From Conus ventricosus (lineage: Eukaryota; Mollusca; Gastropoda; Neogastropoda; Conidae), in the NCBI GenBank assembly GCA_018398815.1, contig CM031609.1, positions 36,597,011 through 36,661,010 of the forward strand: 64,000 nucleotides of DNA, written 5' to 3'. Below the pieces are notes generated by a model. It did not search any database and was not told where the DNA came from. It saw only the letters and a program-made list of their open reading frames with translations. The position numbers and the translations under genes are program-made. Numbering within the stretch: the stretch's first letter is position 1; each line of letters begins with the position of its first letter. Shown here one piece after another: positions 44,203-56,331 of this stretch.

Positions 44203-45139
44203 ATGGGATGTGGTGTGGGGGTGGGGAGCTTCCTTGCAAGATGTTGATGGAAGGAAGGCTTTTATATGCATGTATGGTTCACTCATATGAGCTGTGCTGG
44301 ATATGCTCTTTCTTTGACTGGTGCAAGTCCTGTTCTGTGTTTAGCTGATGGTGTAAGGGACTTTTAATTTCATAAGCAAATAGGAAATAATGCTGATGGT
44401 AGAAATACGTTTCATCCATCCCTGTAGGAGTTTCTTCTTGTGGTATACCTTTGCCATGAGTCGCTTTCTTTTTTTAGCTCATGTTCTAAGCAGACATCGG
44501 TTTTAGCATTCTGGCTTACTGTCAGTTTTCTGTGACTGTTACTGGTGCTGAATGGTCAGTTGATTGGATCTGTTTACTCAAACAATTTGACCGTGTTTGT
44601 TCAACATGTTTGGTGAAAATGCAGTGAAGATGACGAATAAAATGAAATACATAGAAAATGTATAGAGATGAAGTAGCTGATAGTAATTTCACTTGTGGAA
44701 AGAAAACCATGGTGGGGGCATTGACTAGAGTGACAACTCTTGCGTACTTCAGTGCACAAAAAACTTGTCAGGCAGTTTCTGCTTCTTCGCAGCCTGCCTG
44801 AAAAGAAAAAAAGAAGAATAAAAAAGAAGAAGAAAGAAATGGCAAGAGAGTATGAGTTTGTGTGGTAGAGTATGCTGATGAATCAAGTTTGAAAATAATT
44901 TGTTTTAGAAAGAACCTGTCTTTATTGAAGTCAGTCAGATGGTACTGTGTGATGACTGGTGAAGAGGAAACCTAGTGCCCCCCCCTCCTTCCTCCTCGAC
45001 AAATATTTGGAATTTTGCACACACTCTTTACAGCAAAAGTGTTCATTTTTGTTGACATGTACACCAGTAGCAGTTTAAATGTAAACAGGTCTGGCTGATA
45101 TAGAAACACAAGTGCATTTAACCCGAAGAGTGCCTTTAA
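44203..45139. other. No gene seen
   Basis: AT-rich intron-like sequence. The next GLG1 exon is not found here. Confidence 0.5.
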
Positions 45140-46609
45140 CCTTCATTGTCCTGTATTTCGTATGACAGAAGTACACCTAGACTACTAAGTTTATATTGGA
45201 ATTTGCTGCCCGAATTGGGTTACCAACTTTAAAAATTGTAAAAAAATAAAACTAATGGATAAAAGACTAAAATTTCAGCAAAAAATCTATGGAAAGCTGA
45301 ACTTTGGTTTGCACTTGTTATTTTAGGGGGATGTGAAAATATTTTTATGGCTCAACACTCACACACCTGATTTTACTGGAAAACACACCTACGTCAGTGA
45401 AATAGATGATAGACAGGCAATACAACACCCATCAACTTTATAACACCTACCTTTTTGGTGGCAAGTGGTCAGGTTCACCATCTGAAAAGAACTGATGGGT
45501 GTTGTGAGGTGTTAGTAGTTACACAGGTAGCTAGGAATATACGTGAAATTTTGTGACGCTTTTAAGTACATAGCAGTTACATAGCAGGAAAAAAAAATTA
45601 AAATATAAAGATAAACAGGTCAAAATCATACCATATTTACTGAAAATGTATTGGAGTGCATTGCTTTTTGATCTGCATGAGTTAGTTTGTGTTTGTGAGA
45701 AAAAGATTCCTATGACTGATAATATTTCTAACTATATGCAGGTGTTAGTAGGAAGGAAGAAAGGCAGGCATCACAACACAAACAACACTCAAATATTTTT
45801 GTTGTACTCACCATATGGTTCAGATGTAATGAATTATATAATCCAAATATGATCACACACAAACAACACAGTCACTGGAAATATTTTTGCTTTTGATCAC
45901 TTTTGTCACACACGGATCACTGACATGAAATTTTCTGGAAGACCAGCAGCCATGCGCGTTTGTCTTGCATACCGGTTGGTTTCCCTGACCATGAGATGGA
46001 ATGCGTCCAAAGGAAAAACAAGTGAAAAATAATCAAAAGGTGTTCGAAGATTCACTTGTGGATGTGGGGGGCCCCTGTATGCATCAAACACACGAACTTC
46101 AGTCCGAAAGTCGTTGTTTGACCCACTGCGATGACTGTGCACATCCACCGACATCAGAAGCACCTGCGTCGCCTATGTCCGAGTCACTGTCACTACTCGC
46201 ATTCACTCCTTCTGCAACTTCAAAGTCACTGTCGCTGTCGACAGAGTCAAGATCAATGTCGTTTGATCAGTCGTCATTTTCGGTCGGAAACACATTCATA
46301 TTGAACATTTGTGTCCACAGTCAAGCTCATGTCACTGTCACTGTCGGAGCGCGGTCATTTCCATCGTAGTCGGAAGTCGATGGATGACCAAAAAATCGAT
46401 TGAAAATCAAAAAAGCCACAAACCGCTTTTGCAAATGGCGCTGAGAAAGGTAGGAAAGACCTGGATAACGACCGGTTTTGTCTTATTACTGTGGTCAACC
46501 CAAATAAGGGAGGCACACCGAGACAATCAGCCAACTGACGAACGGGCGGAACAGGGCGGATCAGGAGCCTGAGGGTCGGGCGGAAAAGGGCGGATCGGGG
46601 ACAGAAAGG
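45140..46609 (-). mobile_element. piggyBac-like element, second copy
   Basis: 1470 bases between TTAA at 45136-45139 and 46610-46613, closely matching 30349-31833 end to end with scattered indels. The transposase remnant (WSNNDFRTEVRVF-like; NLRTPFDYFSLVFPLDAFHLMVRETNRYARQ) is on the minus strand. Confidence 0.85.
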
Positions 46610-46640
46610 TTAAGCCGTCAGCTGACGCCAAAGTAAAAAT

Positions 46641-47642
46641 GCTTTCCCAGTGCCTATGGGCCGTCCACTGACGTCATGCATTTTTCTTGAATTTTCATTC
46701 GTTACTATTTCATAAACGGACTCAAATAGAGTGTGCGTAGAAAGCCTTATATGTCTGTAGTCTTAAAATAATATGTAAATGACCACACGTGAGGGGAAAG
46801 CCCATTTATTCTCATCACTGACTGGATGACCAGCCAGCACTTCGTCTCGCTTGCAAAGATGGCGGCGCAGCCTTCGACAAGCCCAGTGACCAAATCAACG
46901 TATTTACACAGCTGAGCAGGCTCTGCTGATGATTTTTGACAAAGACAATAATCTTTTATTCAACGACTCACTCGAGCATGAAGATGAGATGATGATAGTG
47001 GTGGAATTGCCGACCATATCATCAGTTATTGAGTAGGGCTGTCTGACCTCATGTGTGTGTTCAGCTGACTGCGTCGAACGAGCTAGCCTAGTGTGTACTC
47101 TGCACTGTGTGCTAGTGGCCAGTGATGTGAAAGTCAGCGCGAGAGGGGAGCGTGGCCTGCTCGCGGCGTGACACGGGGCAGACGGAAAGGTAGGGGGAAG
47201 ATGAGGGGTGAAATAGAGGGTTGAAGGGCCCTGAGGGGGGCGTGGTGGGGAGGGGGGGGGGGGGGGGGGGGTTGGTCATGGACTGGTCTGTCTGCATAGA
47301 GTGGAGTGTCTTGATAGACTTTCTAAACTGTTTTACTTTCATTTACAGGTGTAGTGTGACAATACAAACTTTTTTTCAACTTTTTTGCTTTGTGTTCTTG
47401 TTTGGATGTGAAGATGAAATGGTAAAAATATATGTTTTGATCGTGAAAAAATCTATCCAATGTAAATGCCTAAATACTTTTTATTATCAAAATTAAAACA
47501 AAAAGAAACCCAGATTCAAAATCTTCATTCAATTTCCTTCAAAATTATATGATTTCATTTTTTTCTTTTGTTGTTTCTGAGCTAGAATTTTTTGTTAATT
47601 ATTACCCCCAAAATCATTAGATTTCCCCGGCACTGGGAAAGC
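46641..47642 (+). mobile_element. Candidate 1-kb transposon bounded by inverted GCTTTCCCAGTGCC
   Basis: GCTTTCCCAGTGCC at 46641-46654 is inverted at 47629-47642. Between them is ATGGCGGCGCAGCC... with an acidic run (LLFNDSLEHEDEMM) like transposase leaders, and a poly-G (47252-47270). No target duplication is confirmed. Confidence 0.4.
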
Positions 47643-48333
47643 CTTTTTTTGTACTATTTTTAGGCAGTGAAAAGGGTATTAGATTCCGTTCATTTGACAT
47701 GAAATACTGTGGTTCAGCAGTTTCTTACTGGCCTTGTGTGCTTCAGGGCTCTAGCTGTTCATAGTTCCTTCAACATGCGTTTCTAGGTGCTTCTTACCAT
47801 CGCTTTAAATTAAACATTTTCTATCCAGATCCATAAACACGGTTTAGTTTGATGTATTGAGGAACTGTTTGGCGTCATATACTGTACCATGTCAGACAAT
47901 AGCATTCACGGAGTTTTGTCTGCTCTGCCCGGCCGAAGTTTTTTGTGTGGCTAAAGCAGTGATAAGACAGTCACGTGGTGCCCAACCCACTTCCGCCGTC
48001 GGAAGAAAGCCGTGTCAGTCTCCCATACCTCATTCTCTCTCGGCCTGCCGTCCAAGCAAGATAAGTCTTGTGCTCTGTCTCGCCTTCTCTTTGCCGTTGT
48101 GTTAAGATAGCTTTGTGTTGATTCTTTGCTTTTTGTTGTGGCTTGCGCGCTTCACCCTTTCATTCTTGAACGGTGGGGCTTTTGGTTTGTGTGCTTTATT
48201 CATTTGTTTAACCACGCGATCTTCGCCTTTGTGCCTTTGTTTTCGGCACTCGCGACCTCGCCTTCCTCTTTCGATCTTCGAAAATGGAACTCCATCGCCG
48301 GTTTCCCCTTTTCCCGTTTTGGCCTTTTGGTTG
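47643..48333. other. Left flank of the gap
   Basis: From about 47870 the base composition changes (C/T-rich, GC-richer), ending in TTCGAAAATGG... and a short open frame that enters the gap. It resembles a retroelement leader, but nothing is recognisable. Confidence 0.35.
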
Positions 48334-49333
48334 NNNNNNNNNNNNNNNNNNNNNNNNNNNNNNNNNNNNNNNNNNNNNNNNNNNNNNNNNNNNNNNNNNN
48401 NNNNNNNNNNNNNNNNNNNNNNNNNNNNNNNNNNNNNNNNNNNNNNNNNNNNNNNNNNNNNNNNNNNNNNNNNNNNNNNNNNNNNNNNNNNNNNNNNNNN
48501 NNNNNNNNNNNNNNNNNNNNNNNNNNNNNNNNNNNNNNNNNNNNNNNNNNNNNNNNNNNNNNNNNNNNNNNNNNNNNNNNNNNNNNNNNNNNNNNNNNNN
48601 NNNNNNNNNNNNNNNNNNNNNNNNNNNNNNNNNNNNNNNNNNNNNNNNNNNNNNNNNNNNNNNNNNNNNNNNNNNNNNNNNNNNNNNNNNNNNNNNNNNN
48701 NNNNNNNNNNNNNNNNNNNNNNNNNNNNNNNNNNNNNNNNNNNNNNNNNNNNNNNNNNNNNNNNNNNNNNNNNNNNNNNNNNNNNNNNNNNNNNNNNNNN
48801 NNNNNNNNNNNNNNNNNNNNNNNNNNNNNNNNNNNNNNNNNNNNNNNNNNNNNNNNNNNNNNNNNNNNNNNNNNNNNNNNNNNNNNNNNNNNNNNNNNNN
48901 NNNNNNNNNNNNNNNNNNNNNNNNNNNNNNNNNNNNNNNNNNNNNNNNNNNNNNNNNNNNNNNNNNNNNNNNNNNNNNNNNNNNNNNNNNNNNNNNNNNN
49001 NNNNNNNNNNNNNNNNNNNNNNNNNNNNNNNNNNNNNNNNNNNNNNNNNNNNNNNNNNNNNNNNNNNNNNNNNNNNNNNNNNNNNNNNNNNNNNNNNNNN
49101 NNNNNNNNNNNNNNNNNNNNNNNNNNNNNNNNNNNNNNNNNNNNNNNNNNNNNNNNNNNNNNNNNNNNNNNNNNNNNNNNNNNNNNNNNNNNNNNNNNNN
49201 NNNNNNNNNNNNNNNNNNNNNNNNNNNNNNNNNNNNNNNNNNNNNNNNNNNNNNNNNNNNNNNNNNNNNNNNNNNNNNNNNNNNNNNNNNNNNNNNNNNN
49301 NNNNNNNNNNNNNNNNNNNNNNNNNNNNNNNNN
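48334..49333. other. Assembly gap, exactly 1000 N
   Basis: A round-number run of N marks a scaffolding join of unknown size. Frames that span it are meaningless. Confidence 0.99.
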
Positions 49334-49911
49334 ACTTTCATTGGGGGCATTTGGAGGCTTAAACGCTTAACGTTAAGTGATCCGACTTTTTTGCTGTTGT
49401 GTCTGAGCAGAGGCATGTATCAAACTTGTGAACTAATCAATGAGGGAAATAATCTTGCCATTAAGCGCTGATGTGAGTTAGTTTTGATCGATTTTGTGTG
49501 TATTGTCATTGTTGTAATGTTGCCTAAAACTTGTGCACACAATATCATGCTGTTTCTCTGTTCTCTGCAGGAAATAAACCTAGTCGAGTTTGGTATTAAA
49601 AGAATTGTCTGCAATTCGCCAATACAGTCGTCTCAGGAGCGTATAAGTATTATATTCTTCACGACAACAACGAATTGTCAAACTGACAACCCTTTTTTAA
49701 CGGCCGCGCAGCAATACCGAAAACATAGCTGCTGGACTTGTTGTGTGCACGGCTGACAGGCAGCGCTGTGTGTACAGCGCAGTAAGCTAGGGGGTAGGGA
49801 GCCGCCTGCAGTAAACACTGCCTTCCCTGACCTTGGCAAGTGCAGCAGCCGGAGAGGTGTTAACTCCCTTGCTTCGCTGAACACTAAAGAACTCGCTCTG
49901 AACAGCCGTGT
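49334..49911. other. Right flank of the gap
   Basis: Unique sequence up to the end of arm B at 49912. It includes AATAAA at about 49573 and short open frames with no recognisable product. Possibly the end of a retroelement in this haplotype. Confidence 0.35.
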
Positions 49912-52900
49912 CCGGCTATTCTTATGCGTAGCCACATCTACAAACTTCCTGTCATTGTTCTGGTTCCAGGACATAGAGCTATTAACGTAATCATCAAAAT
50001 GACATTCACCAGATAAAACATAACTGCTGCAGAGTCACAGGTCATAAGCTACAATCTTACGGACTAGACTGAAAACAAATCCATAGTCAACGAGCTGCAA
50101 CACTCAACACCGCACGCGTGCACGCATGCAACAGAATGACCTTAATAACAGTTGTGACTCACCGCCCCCTTCTCCACATCCTCTTTGTCTTCGGAGCACT
50201 TGTCTCCCAGCTCCGTCAGGCACGCCTCTTCAATCTCAGGGTGCAAGTCCACGCTGTGCGCTCGCTGCCGCATGACCCGCTGAACCGCGAAGATGCAGGC
50301 TCTGTTCAGTTGCTGAAGCAGACACCCTCTGTTGGGTTAGATTGCTCTGTGCATCTGGAACTCTCAGAACCTCCCCCGGAAACTTCTGAATAACTGGGTG
50401 CTGAACAGACTTAACTGAGAGATACGTCTACATGTAGATAACAAAAAACATTTTTCCGCAACAAAAGGAAGGGTAGGAGATGGGGGAAGGGGGCTGGAGA
50501 GGAAGAGGTGGGCAGACTCTTAACAGGGCAGAAAATCAAGTCTACTCAAAGAGGGCAATGCTCCTTTGACAAAACAAGATTTTAGAAAGAAAGGGGGAAA
50601 AAAAAGGAGAGACGTCAATTAGGAGATTAAAAAAAAAAAAAAAAACAGATAAAAAAAAAAATGTTTCAAAGAAAAAAGTTTGTGATAGAGCCAAAGAGAT
50701 TTTACTGAGAAGGTATTTCGGGAAAAAGTTTTCTGCATCATTGTCAATTTCAGCAAGTTTCCTGCGCCAAATGATCGAAAAATATGCACCCCCATTCTGA
50801 TCATACTCACTCACTCTCCTTTCTCCCCTGAATGACATGTCTCCCATCACACTGATGCACGGGAATTTACTTGTAAACCTGACATTTTTCTCTGCACAAT
50901 TTCCGCATAGGACGTACTCGTCAGAGGCCCTTTTTTATGGCAGCTCTTCATGCTCTAGTGAACGCTGCACTTACCAGGTCTGGTTTATTATCCTACCCAC
51001 AAGATGATCACCAAAACTCAACTTGAAAGTCCCGTGGAGAGAAAATCTAAACCACTGACCGGGACACATTCTGTCTTTGGCTGTCTCATTTATTTTTGTC
51101 CTATAATTACATTACTCCCACTTCATCTTTTAGGATCCCCCCCATACAAGACCACACTTGGCCTCCCCTCCCATCACAGTTTCTGAACTAGCAGTCTACA
51201 CAAAACCCAACATTTATACCATCATAAGCAAAACTCAGAGTGCTCAACAATTCTGCTGTCTCACTTTTGGTGTGAAAATCCTGTCAAATCATGGGGCAAG
51301 GAAAATGAGGGGGGGGAAGGGCAGTGGGCGCGCGCGCGCGCCACACACACACACACACACCCACACACAACACACGCACAAAGAAAAAAAAAAAACAGGT
51401 GTACCTCAGGAACATTTTCATCCCTTTCCCTGGTGAAAGTAGTGGCGACGCGGGCAGGCGAGGACCAGGGGTCCCTGTTCGGGGTCTGCTCTTTCAGGGT
51501 CGGCCCAGTTTCCTGTCTAGAGCAGTGCTTCCTGGCGTCTCGCTTGCAAGACTTGAAACAGGTCAGGGTCAAGCCTGGCAGACAGCCAATCAAGAACGTG
51601 CGGTGACTCATGTTAAACTACAACTGAAATGCCAAAGTCAGACTGGACATAGAACGGAAAGAGTGTGAGAGTGACGAGAAAATGCGGACAATTTGGAGTA
51701 CCAGTGATCAATATAATTTAGAACAATTATAGAACATTTCATATTAGACTGTATGAAAGAATGGTCATTAACTGGACTGAAGAACTATTTTAAAGAAAAC
51801 AAACATCTGTATTGTAATAACTGTGCTAGAAAACAAAATGTTTTCATGCAAGAAAGGTCAAATAAATATTACCATACGCATGGAATGGTGGCATTATACA
51901 GATGTCAATAAAAATTTAAAAATGGAAAAAAAATCTGTCCGATATTTATCAGAGACATCAATATTTCAAAGACACACACCCAAGAAAGTAAAATTTCAGT
52001 TTTTCTTTTCATTTTTTCTTCTTTTTTTTTTTAAAGTACACTTAAGAAACCCTTACGTTTAATTACTTGGCAGCTATATCTATCCTTATCATCTCCCTTG
52101 AATTTCTTTGCCCATAGGCATTTTACCTACCCAGGTAAAACTGTAGTTATCTTCCTCTTTGGCACTAATGCACCAACAGTGCTCATAACCCATTCACAAC
52201 TGCACACTCTCTAGCTTTGATATCATCTGAAGATGCTTTCATGTGCACAATCAAAACAACAACAACAACAAATAATCAAGTCCAATAAATATTAACTTTC
52301 AACACTTGCATCTTGTATTTAAAAGGCAAAGAGGAATATCCTATATAAAAGCCCAAGCACTCCCTGCTGATACACTGGAGGGGAGGGGGCGTGGTCTGCA
52401 TTTCAAAGCAAAACACAAACTGGTCACTTATAAAATGTGTTCCAGAACTCGAAAGTGTTATTTCCCTTTTCCAATCAGCTTATATAACGTAATTTTCCAT
52501 GAAAATGTTAGCACTGTTCAGCAAATTTTTCAACTTTTATGAACATGTGAACATCAATACAAAATGAGCATTCACAATCAATCCATATATAAACACATTG
52601 TGGTAAGGAAAGGATCATAGGCACACAATCACGGCGTGTCTAGGTCAGAGGAAAATGGAGGCAATTTCCTACTCGAAGCCATGAACAGTGTGGACCCAAT
52701 TTCCTTTAAAACCTACAAAAATGTACATTTCTGCAAAGAAGCGCATTAGGCAAATATATCAATGCCGATATTATTTCACATCTGAAGGGTTTGAACAAAC
52801 CAACCTTCAGTCAGCAACCCCGGTACCAAACACTGCACCACAGAATAAAAAAATAAATAAAACCAAACAAACAAACAAAGAACGCACTCATGTGTTTCCA

Positions 52901-54607
52901 TTACAAAAGAAAACCTTGTTTTTTAATTGTTCCTCCTCCTTGAACATCTCACACAATTCCTTCTGACACACAAAGGGACAACAATGAAGATACCTGAAGT
53001 CCCGGGCAACAAAGAACTGGATCTCCAGCAGTCGGTCTTCACCACTCATCAGTCATTTGTCCTCATCCATGTTGTCCATCAGGCAGTTGATGATCCTGCC
53101 AACATCCATGAACTTTGTCAGAAACACCTTAAAATCAATTTCACAAAGTAAAAGGTATCCTTTCCATACATACAGTCTTCATCACCTTGTGTGGGGGACC
53201 TGGGCTAGCCTACTTAATGTGGCAAAGACTCTTGTTCCGAAGTCTGGGGTTCTAATTTCACAGGAGACAGCTACACTGGAGATTTACCCTCCTGGTTAAC
53301 ATCTGCACAGATTCTAACCCATTCTAGGGTATTGGATGAGACATGGTGTGTGATGTATGCATGCAAAATCTTGTGCACATGTGAAAACCCATTCCACTTT
53401 CAGGTGTCATCCTTAGATAGAATGTGGCTGCCCCAACAGCGGGATTTAAAACAGTCACATACACAAAAATCTCAACTATGGTGAACTTCGGAATTCTCAC
53501 AGAGAAACGAAAGAAAGAGAAAGAAGAAGGAAGATATGAGATGTAAAGGAATGTAAAATCTCTTGAACATGCAGCCAGGTGATCATTTGGAGTGATCATG
53601 AACTACATGGTCCCACCTCCAGTCTCTGTCCTTTCTGTCACTTAAAATAGGTGTCCTAACTAAGTAGGGAGGACAGGGTAGCCATCTTCTGATCTATACC
53701 ATTCAAGAAAAAAATTTGTGTGGTCATGACAACAAAAATACACTCCCCTAAAAAATTGCCATTAACAGTTCACAGAATATGGACACAAAGACTTAGTTTG
53801 CAAACAACCTGTTAGCTTCAAAAACAGAAAAGAAGTGAGATGGACGTTCCCAAAACTAACTCAGAAAGATCATTCCTTGCCAGCCTGACTATCCTACATG
53901 ATTGGGGAAAAAAATCAACTTGTCTGTTTCATACTGTCTGTAACCTTTGAACAACCACTTTTTTTTTCTCATATAGCAACACGTAAATGTCATGAAACTG
54001 GGGGTACTGTGTTAAAACAAAAACAAGTACCAAAATTGTTAGTCCAAGTCACACAGTTTTAAGTAAAAAAAAACAAAACCTTGTAGTGGATGTAGTTTGA
54101 AGCGCCTGTGTCTGTTTTGTGTTTCTGACATTTATGACACACCACTATGGTCACTTACTTGCACAGGGAAGACCCAAAACATCAACTCAGCAATGAATTT
54201 CGCTTACTGTATTGACCGATTTCATTTACATCCACAAGATTACACCTGTGTCTGAGCCATCATCAATTCAGCCAACATTACCAATAAACTAACTATCCAC
54301 CCATATCCAGCTGTCATTAGGTTACTTGGGAATCTTTAAGTGTTAAGAGACATGTTTGGCAGCATTCTTCTTCTCATCAGCAGTCACATTCACGTCTTGT
54401 CCAGCTTCGGCATCTTGTCCTTCACCCGCCATTTTCTGTCCGCATGTCGCATGGACTGGGTATTCCTGTATGGACATGCTGAGCCATTTGCTCAACTTGC
54501 CTGCACTAAGGCAAAAGCAATCTTCAGTTTGTGTTAACCTGTTGTCTGCCTCAGGTGTGTGGTTCATACAGAGTTATTTGGTCTCATCAGACACTACAGC
54601 ACCTTAA

Positions 54608-56086
54608 CCCAATGCCTACCGGATCGACGAGATCGACCGCGATAATTTCCTCTTCTGAATACGGATCGACCGAGATCGACCGCCGAATACTAGGTCACCG
54701 ACTTTCACTTTCACTATCGCATATCCCAGAATGCAATTGCGATATAAGCGTCTTCCGGTAGGGCGTTTCCGGACGCCATTTTGTGCTTTGTTGCAGAAGA
54801 TTGGTCGAGTAGTTTTGCTGCTGTGATTTTTTCAAACTTCAGGCTTTTTTTCGTGAAAATTTCTGCAAAAATGGCGGATCAAGATATCATGCAACTTCTG
54901 GAATCCGTTTTTGGATATGATAGTGATGAAGAGAGTGTTTTTGAGGGCTTCACTCTTGAAGAAATTTCAAAGCAAGAAGAGTCCAATCGATCTTGACTAG
55001 TTATCAACAATGATCGTCTGCTCAGTGATTTCGAGTCTGAAATTGATAGTGAATCGGGCGATGATGACAGTGATGTCGAATTGCCTATCGCTGCTGGGCC
55101 CAGCGCCAAAAACCGGAAAATTCGGAAAACAAAGGTGCTAGAGATTCAGTTACTGTTAACTGGAGTGATAGGCTGCAAGAGGTAAGGCCCAAAAAAACTT
55201 TTGCTGGTTTTGCCAGCCAGGAAACCGAATCGGCGATGACCAAATTTTGCAGTCGGTGGGCGATTGTCCCATGATTTGCCTGTGGGTGCGTCACCTTTTG
55301 ATTTTTTTTAGTCTTTTGATACCAGACGAATTTTGGCAATAGTTGAGCACAGAAAACAATGTTATATGCTGCACAAAAGCAAGAAGAAATAAGTGTAGAT
55401 AAACTCTGGCAGCCTACCACTCCTGATGAAATGAAATTATTCATCTATGTTCAGTTTATGTTTGGGATCCATCGCGTACCTGAAATCAGCAACTACTGGT
55501 CCACAGATCCTTTGTTACGTGTTGCTCAGGTTGCTGATGTCTTAGTAGAAATAGATTTAACAAATTAAATCAGTACTTTCATTTGAATGACAGCAGTAAA
55601 GCTATTCCCAAAGGTCAGCCTGGCTATGACCGCTTTCAGTTTTACAAGACTGTTGAATTTTTTTTCTTCACCACAAAAGTTACCTATTCAATGTGCAGAA
55701 AACACAGATTGACTTTAAAATTTTGTTCTGAAGGTTTCAGTACTATGTCTGGACATGGAAAATCACTATGTGCTCTAATCCATGACATTCTGTGGTTCAG
55801 TGAATTCAGGAAATATTCTTACAGCGCCAAGAACTCTTGACGTAAAATTAGTCTGATCGTTTTATTTTTTTTTCTTCATATACCAGTTCACTACATATGG
55901 AAAAAAAATGGCTGTTTTGGATGGAGTGATGTCTTTGGCATTTTTTCTCAAATTTTTGTAATTGGTGAGTAAAAATGAAATTTTTATTGAGGTTTACTTG
56001 TGGTGGGTGTGCATGTGTTGCGGAGTTACTTCCTTGCCATGGTTTCTCATAGGCATATAGCACAAAGTCATGCGGTAGGCAGAGGG
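54608..56086 (+). mobile_element. piggyBac-like element, third family, arm B only
   Basis: 1479 bases between TTAA at 54604-54607 and 56087-56090. Ends are inverted: CCCAATGCCTACCG and CCCTCTGCCTACCG. Arm A has the empty TTAA at 37002-37005. The degraded transposase is on the plus strand. The left end also repeats GGATCGACGAGATCGACC-like units. Confidence 0.88.
54871..55680 (+). pseudogene. piggyBac transposase remnant
   Basis: MADQDIMQLLESVFGYDSDEE... (acidic leader) has an in-frame TGA at 54994-54996, then DFESEIDSESGDDDSDVE. Later blocks are KLWQPTTPDEMKLFIYVQFMFGIHRVPEISNYWSTDPLL and YFHLNDSSKAIPKGQPGYDRF, the hallmark N-terminal part of DDE_Tnp_1_7. Frames change at least twice and the C-terminal catalytic part is deleted. 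Confidence 0.75.
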
Positions 56087-56309
56087 TTAATCGATTTCTC
56101 AATAAACTAAGAAAGGAATGTTCCAGGATATTTCAGTTGGAGTACCTGGCTGATCCATTTAATTCTGTTTTAGATGACCAATGAGATCAAACTGTAGTGT
56201 GATGGAATCCAGATGGCAGTTGAGTCCCTACCCTCAGGCTGGCAGTGGTTGAATGTTGGCTATGAGCTAATCTCTTTTAGCACTCACACATGCAAAGTGG
56301 GTGGTTGTA

Positions 56310-56331
56310 ATACCCCCCCCCCCCCCCCCCA
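56310..56331 (+). repeat. Poly-C tract (arm B)
   Basis: Counterpart of the G-rich tract at 36725-36777 in arm A, with different length and purity. Confidence 0.9.

Noticed and set aside
48115..49471. Four open frames of about 400 codons across the gap
   Set aside because: They consist of N translated as X; only short flanking stretches are real sequence.
50542..50850. Phe/Lys-rich frames in arm B
   Set aside because: Translation of A/T-rich intron sequence whose arm A counterpart (about 40760-41050) has different frames.
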